64,000 nucleotides of DNA from Heligmosomoides polygyrus polygyrus. Its lineage: Eukaryota > Nematoda > Chromadorea > Rhabditida > Heligmosomidae. The stretch's first letter is position 1. The number at the start of each line of letters is the position of its first letter. The stretch spans positions 66,188,969-66,252,968 of the forward strand of contig OX377205.1 of assembly GCA_947396885.1 (NCBI GenBank), given 5' to 3'. The notes beneath the pieces are model-generated. The model made no database searches, had not been told where the DNA came from, and saw only the letters and a program-made list of their open reading frames with translations. A program made the translations under genes and the position numbers. Of this stretch, positions 59,640 to 64,000 are shown piece after piece.

Positions 59640-60550
59640 ATCCAATTTTTGACGTCTTCATCCTCTTCAAAATATTTCTTTCCAATTTCTTGCTTGAGAG
59701 CACGGAAGAAATGGCATTCGGTAAGGGCGAGTTCAGGGCTATACGGTGGATGTGGCATACCTCCCAGCAAAGCTCTTTTATTGTTTTTCTTGTGAGTCTT
59801 GCAACATGTGGCTTTGCATCGTCATGCAGGATCATCACCTTTGACGTCTCCGGCCTGTTTTCTTGGAGAGTTGCGACGACTTTGTGGAGTTGGCCGCAGT
59901 ATGTGACAGCAGTAAGTGTCTCTCCACTTCTGAGAGTTTTCCAGTAAATCACTCCTCTGACATCCGACCAAACAGTCATGAGAATCTTCCTTTCGTGAGC
60001 ATTGGGCTTGAGATCAGACTTAGGGCTCTCTCCCTTTTGTACCCATTGCCTTTTCCTCGGAAGTTGGCACACAGAACCCAGGACTCTTCGCCTGTCACAA
60101 TCCGTGGAAGAAACGATTTTCTTCCTTATCTGGACAGAAGAGAAGCAGCGATGGAGAGCCGTCGACCTTTCTGAGTGTCTGACAGGGCATGTGGAATCCA
60201 AGCTCCAAATTTCCATGAAAGCCAAGATTCTTCAGATGGATTCCCACTATCCTATGAGACACTTCGAGCTTCTCTGCCAGTTGACGTGTCGTCTGCCTAC
60301 TATCGGTACGAAGAAGATGGAGTAGTTTAGTGCCGTCCAATTCAGTTGGCCCTCCTGACCTTCTTTGTCTTCGAGTGAATAATCTCCCTTTAAAAACTTT
60401 CCGAACCACTCGTAACAGGCGCGATGAGTAGTAGATCCCAAGCCATATATATGGTTAATTTGGTCTGCTGCCCGACGTGCTGTGGATTCTTTAATGAATT
60501 CATGAAGAATGCCGTGCTGAAAACGGCCATGAGGTAGATCTGGCATTGAG
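59640..60550 (-). pseudogene. Mariner transposase, frameshifted
   Basis: Probable start MPDLPHGRFQHGILHEF at about 60546, then STTHRACYEWFGKFLKGDYS and LEDKEG (first helix-turn-helix and linker). A frameshift near 60360 leads to ELDGTKLLHLLRTDSRQTTR, then QLAEKLEVSHRIVGIHLKNL (second helix-turn-helix). A further frame change leads to ILMTVWSDVRGVIYWKTL (first catalytic Asp present) and MILHDDAKPHVA (second present). The last block, one frame on, reads HPPYSPELALTECHFFRAL. Both acids of the usual SPDLAPSD are glutamate here, including the third catalytic position. It would be about 300-345 residues if continuous; three or more frame changes rule out activity. Confidence 0.9.
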
Positions 60551-60728
60551 TTCGGAAGATTGGGTGGATAACGAATTACAAGAAGAGTCTTAACCTGTGT
60601 CCGCGTGCGAACTGTAGACAAGTGTGATAGGATTACGAAATCAGCAATCAACATTGGCTAGTGCGTTTACAAGGGGAAGGGTAAAAAAAATTTCGAAGTG
60701 TGAAGAGACTTTTTTTTCCAACCTAATA

Positions 60729-61059
60729 TTACCAACACTCTTCCAGCCTCATTCTTTCATTCATTCAGCGTGCGTACTCCAGTAAGCGAACAGGTAGATT
60801 TCGTCGATGCCGCGTAACTGATGACATGAATTCTGCGGGTAAAGCGGTAAAGGGCATGGAACAAGGATGCCCGAAAAGTCATCAGTTCCACGCGGTCTCC
60901 AAACGGATTGAACCAGACAGTCGCGCCTTCTATTGAACACTGGATCTGCCTCTCAGAACCGCATGTCGTCGAGGTCGCTCTCGCGAGCCGAGAGCCATTG
61001 ACCGTGTTGCATCTCGTCGTCGTTCGTGCGCGATTCGGCAATAATGTCGCTAAGCGCGA
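60729..61059. other. Unassigned stretch
   Basis: No feature recognised; base composition becomes GC-rich towards the next region. Confidence 0.45.
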
Positions 61060-61716
61060 GACAATGCGGCCGTGGACGCCGTAAATAATAGGCTAATGGA
61101 GGCGCGGACGGACTGCCGGAGCCGGACCACCGCCGACTGGCAGAGGCCTCCAGCCGGCGGCCGCGCAGCCCGACGGCGCTGCCGTCGTCGTGCCGTAGGC
61201 GGCTGCAGCCGGCCGGCTGTGGGGCTGGAGCAGAGCCTGGCTCCGGCCGTCCGTCCGGCCGTCCGTCCGAGTGCGGCGGGGGCGTGGCGAAGCGGCTCGG
61301 CGCCGGTGGAGCGGCGGGCGGCGTCGCGCTGGTCGATCACTGGCGACGTTGACGACGACGACGACGCCGCTGCTGCCGCCGCGACTGCGCCGCCGACTCG
61401 CGACGTCTCTCGCGACTCCCTCGCCTTCGCCTCCACCAGACCATATCAGCTGCTTCAGATGGCTGGATGACGATGTCGCTGCTATGCGTCACGAGTAAGT
61501 GCCCGGTCCGTGTATGCGCCGCTGCTGGCTGCCAGAAGACATGTTTACGTTGATTGTTTCAGTCAAGAAAGCGCGACTTCAGGGCAGTGTCGGTGGGTCC
61601 TCGTTTCGTTTTCTTCGTTTTCGTTTTCGTTTTTCTTTCTTTCAATTGATTCTTGTTTGATTTTCCTATCCTTATATGGGCACTTCGCTCCTTCGCTCAA
61701 ACGGAAAGTTCATTAG
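61060..61716 (+). other. CpG-rich region, possible 5' exon
   Basis: 61090-61440 is dense in CG dinucleotides, unlike its surroundings. A donor-like CGA|GTAAGTG lies at 61495 and an acceptor-like TTGTTTCAG at 61554-61562; together they would define a 68-base intron. The frame open across the donor runs from about 61199 to 61494 (its only ATG is at 61484) and continues after splicing as D-QESATSGQCRWVLVSF to a stop near 61716. A second frame from ATG 61096 gives an Ala/Arg-rich protein ending at 61470, before the donor. I recognise no protein family. It could be an untranslated first exon, a promoter-associated island or chance. Confidence 0.3.
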
Positions 61717-62049
61717 CATAGTAGTTTACATGCTTTACGTTCTGCTTTTACAACATTGTGCCTGTGATATTGTCATTGAATAAGGGTGAATTAGCTAGGA
61801 TTGCAAACGCCTAACATACCACGTGCTTCCTATGCTTTAACGTGAGAATTATGATTGTCAACGACGGCAAAACCGGAATTCCTCAAGCTAAAAAATTCCT
61901 CAAAACGAAGTGAACCGTATGTGGGTCGCGCCGAATTCCAGGCTAAGCGAAAGTTTCTGGATGGAGACTGGTGAATAGCGTGGTGTAATGGATTTAATTC
62001 CGACAGGTAATGTAAGACGTGCGACATGTTCTCCGTCAGGTTCAAATCA
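61717..62049. other. Unassigned stretch
   Basis: No feature recognised. Confidence 0.5.
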
Positions 62050-62415
62050 ATATCTACCGTAAAGGGTGGGGGATAAAGAACGGCTCTATTCGAACGGATT
62101 CACCACGCTTTTCCCAACAAAAAAGCACTGCAGCAGGTACAAATAAATGTTTTTGGGCTGCGCCACGCATTCTGATTCTAACGAATATCATGCAGGCAAT
62201 ATGAATGCATATTTGGCCTACACAATGACTCCCGGTGGTCAGCCGATGCAAAGGTTGCCATTCTATAATTAACAGACAAGTGTGGCGCCAACTCACCGAC
62301 CTTCACCGATCCCGTAGGGATGGAAGGCCTGTTTGACCTGGACGGAAAATTTGAACCAGGAGCCTGGTATCGGGAGCACTCGACAGCCAGCACCTCCGAC
62401 TGCGCTACCGCGCAC
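62050..62415 (-). mobile_element. SINE A, most complete copy
   Basis: Minus strand: ATGGGTGCGCGGTAGCGCAG and TCGG form the head with box A TAGCGCAGTCGG, then box B-like GGTTCAAATTTTCC. The body holds CATCCCTACGGGATCGGTG (a short stem) and GGCTGACCACCGGGAGTCA. The tail holds ATGCGTGGCGCAGCCC and the word CTGCTGCAGTGCTTTTTTG. The head resembles tRNA genes with an extra arm, but the source isotype cannot be fixed. Confidence 0.75.
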
Positions 62416-63234
62416 CCATTATCTACTATATGTAGGATATTGAAGGAATTTTATTGAAAGAGACCTAGGGCTGAAATCATAGCAAAACGTTATTCCTATA
62501 TTTTGCAAGTTTGTCTCATGCACAAAACGGCTGTTATGGCTGCTGTAAAATGGCGCAAAGATGTTTTATGACAGACAAAAATTTAGCTTTTGCATCAAGC
62601 TCAACTCGGCACTTTTCTTTCTAGGCGAGGTGTTGGCAGCGGAACGCGATATGAACTCATCTTATTTTATCAATCCTATAAATATTGTGGAAACGCCCGC
62701 GAAGCGACCTTCCGGTGAATTAATATTTCCCCAGATTACTTGTCGCCCTTGCGATTTTTAAACGTCCATATCAGGCTTACCAATTTGATGTTGAAAACAA
62801 TCTCTATGACAATCATACCAGCATAAGGATGGAAAGTTACTCATGGTTGGAATGGCTGGCTTTCACCCGAGATGCAGCTCGTACTTCTCTCTATCTCTTG
62901 GTTAAAAGCTGTTATCCGTCTCGTAGCTGTGAATAATTGTGGTGCTTCAAAGTCCCTTATCTTAGAAGCTGACCCTGCACTTACCATAGCAACATTACGA
63001 AGGGACTGAATAACCACAAGAACGGCTAGGCCGATTAGATGTGAAAAATTTTCTGAAGCTGATGAAGCAGAGGCCACTCACCAAAGGTTAAAGAGCGCTC
63101 TTGCGTTTTACACTCAAAGGCTTACTAGTTTACACACTTTTTTGGGGTGCAAATAACAGTCTTCCTGAAATAACAGAACAAATATCAAAAAGGGTAGAGT
63201 TCGAAAGACAAAGCTCAGCGTTGGGCAATCCCCT
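62416..63234. other. Unassigned stretch
   Basis: No feature recognised. Confidence 0.5.
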
Positions 63235-63290
63235 TGCTGGATTCGCCACGTTTCTTCCAACAAAAACACTGCAGCAGGTATAAAAAATGT
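63235..63290 (-). mobile_element. SINE A tail fragment
   Basis: The plus strand GGATTCGCCACGTTTCTTCC, AACAAAAACACTGCAGCAGG matches 62097-62137 of the full copy. Confidence 0.6.
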
Positions 63291-63779
63291 GTGTAACACA
63301 GTGAAAACAAATGCCACCAGCCATTTAAACCGTATGACCTGGGTATCGCATGCCGTGCTTCCCAAAGACTTGCACAGAGAGCCTCGCGTTTTCATGTTTG
63401 CTAAAGAAGTAGTTCAGCTAGTTCTATGAGTTTGGAATTCTGACCTGGTACTCTATGTGTAGTTTGCGATTGTTTTTTGTTGTTTTCTTGCAGATAATTA
63501 CAATACCCTTGACACTTCTTTTAAGAGAAGCCACTAACGGTGTCCACGACGCAGAATTAAACTGCACTGCCCCGACAATCATGAGCGCAGAAGTTTCGAA
63601 CACCTTCAAAAACGTACATGCTTTTTGAATCCATATACGGGCCTTTCGGAGCGAATGGATTCCAACGCCTTGAACAGCTTACACATGCGGTACTTGGTAT
63701 TTTTCTTCGAGATCTGTGGTGCTTGGAAAAATACAGGCTACTCGAAACAATGGAGGCTTCTGCCAAGACCTTCAGCCTA
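63291..63779. other. Unassigned stretch
   Basis: No feature recognised. Confidence 0.5.
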
Positions 63780-64000
63780 ACTGATTCCATACTGATATCA
63801 GCGATCGGCTCATCCCAATAGACGGGTAAGTGCTAAAGGCTCTCACGAGGTGTGGATGTTGCGTTCGATTAAACAGCGTCGGTGGTGTAATGGCGTAGAG
63901 CATTCCAGCCCGGTCAGCAGGACGTGCGGATTCGAGTCCCGCATGGCGCTAGAGTTTTCATCGCAACAAAACATCTTCGTAACAGCTTATAACCTCGGTA
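63780..64000 (+). mobile_element. SINE B, tRNA-Gly-like, cut by window end
   Basis: Leader 63780-63875 (CTGATATCAGCGATCGGCTC, then ATCCCAATAGACGGGTAAG and GAGGTGTGGATGTTGCG). The tRNA-like unit is 63876-63949 (GCGTCGGTGGTGTAATGGCG; T arm GCGGATTCGAGTCCCGC with one mismatch; end TGGCGC). The 3' part GAGTTTTCATCGCAACAAAA, then TTATAACCTC, matches 56217-56260 and 55945-55975. GCGTCGGTGGTGTAATGG is the usual start of tRNA-Gly. Confidence 0.8.

Larger units (their letters stand above)
59421..60726 (-). mobile_element. Full-length mariner, inactivated
   Basis: 1306 bases between TA dinucleotides (59419-59420 and 60727-60728). The ends TTAGGTTGGAAAAAAAGTCT and the near-complement at the right (one extra A, few mismatches) are typical mariner repeats. 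The single gene is on the minus strand. Confidence 0.93.

Noticed and set aside
55841..63949. tRNA genes
   Set aside because: Units fold partly but lack a normal anticodon loop and are repeated with long shared flanks, so they are SINE heads.

Overview
This window is eukaryotic repeat-rich DNA, most likely from a strongylid (hookworm-like) nematode. The assignment rests on the types of mobile element present: RTE-type endonuclease/reverse-transcriptase (RT) genes of the kind abundant in hookworm genomes, Tc1/mariner elements with TA target sites, a mariner resembling the hookworm bandit type, tRNA-derived SINEs, and one possible 68-base intron. There is no operon, ribosome-binding site, phage gene or CRISPR array. 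No complete cellular gene could be recognised. The only long intact reading frame is a transposon RT.

Layout. 1-9.6 kb: a decayed endonuclease-RT gene (minus strand), a SINE, a 1.06-kb palindromic mariner-family foldback element and a decayed RTE element (minus). 9.6-23.4 kb: mostly unassigned, with arrays of an ATCCG-rich repeat, a CR1/Jockey-like RT fragment, an RTE fragment and a tRNA-Gly-like SINE. 23.4-35.5 kb: mostly unassigned, with a deleted mariner that keeps perfect terminal repeats, several palindromes, a direct repeat and a SINE. 36.8-40.5 kb: a Tc1-like remnant, then a mariner split by a 5'-truncated RTE copy with a perfect 15-base target-site duplication; this RTE copy encodes an uninterrupted RT (599 codons).

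40.9-58.4 kb is a nested complex of inverted repeats. An outer pair of arms of about 1 kb (43.95-45.00 and 56.32-57.17 kb) encloses 11.3 kb. Inside lies a 3.8-kb foldback element (49.03-52.80 kb) whose arms carry a dimeric repeat of 146+176 bases. A related, rearranged copy lies just outside at 41.15-43.46 kb. Three palindromic elements with tRNA-like centres (45.7, 54.7 and 57.5 kb), a small inverted-repeat element and a head-to-head pair of tRNA-Gly-like SINEs sit in or next to it. 58.4-64 kb: a SINE, a complete-length but frameshifted mariner, a very CpG-rich stretch that may be a 5' exon, and more SINE copies.

The genes do not form a pathway. The RTE-type RT is the plausible source of machinery for the SINEs, and Tc1/mariner transposases are the plausible source for the TA-flanked non-autonomous elements. 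All family names are from motif recognition by eye; no database search was run.
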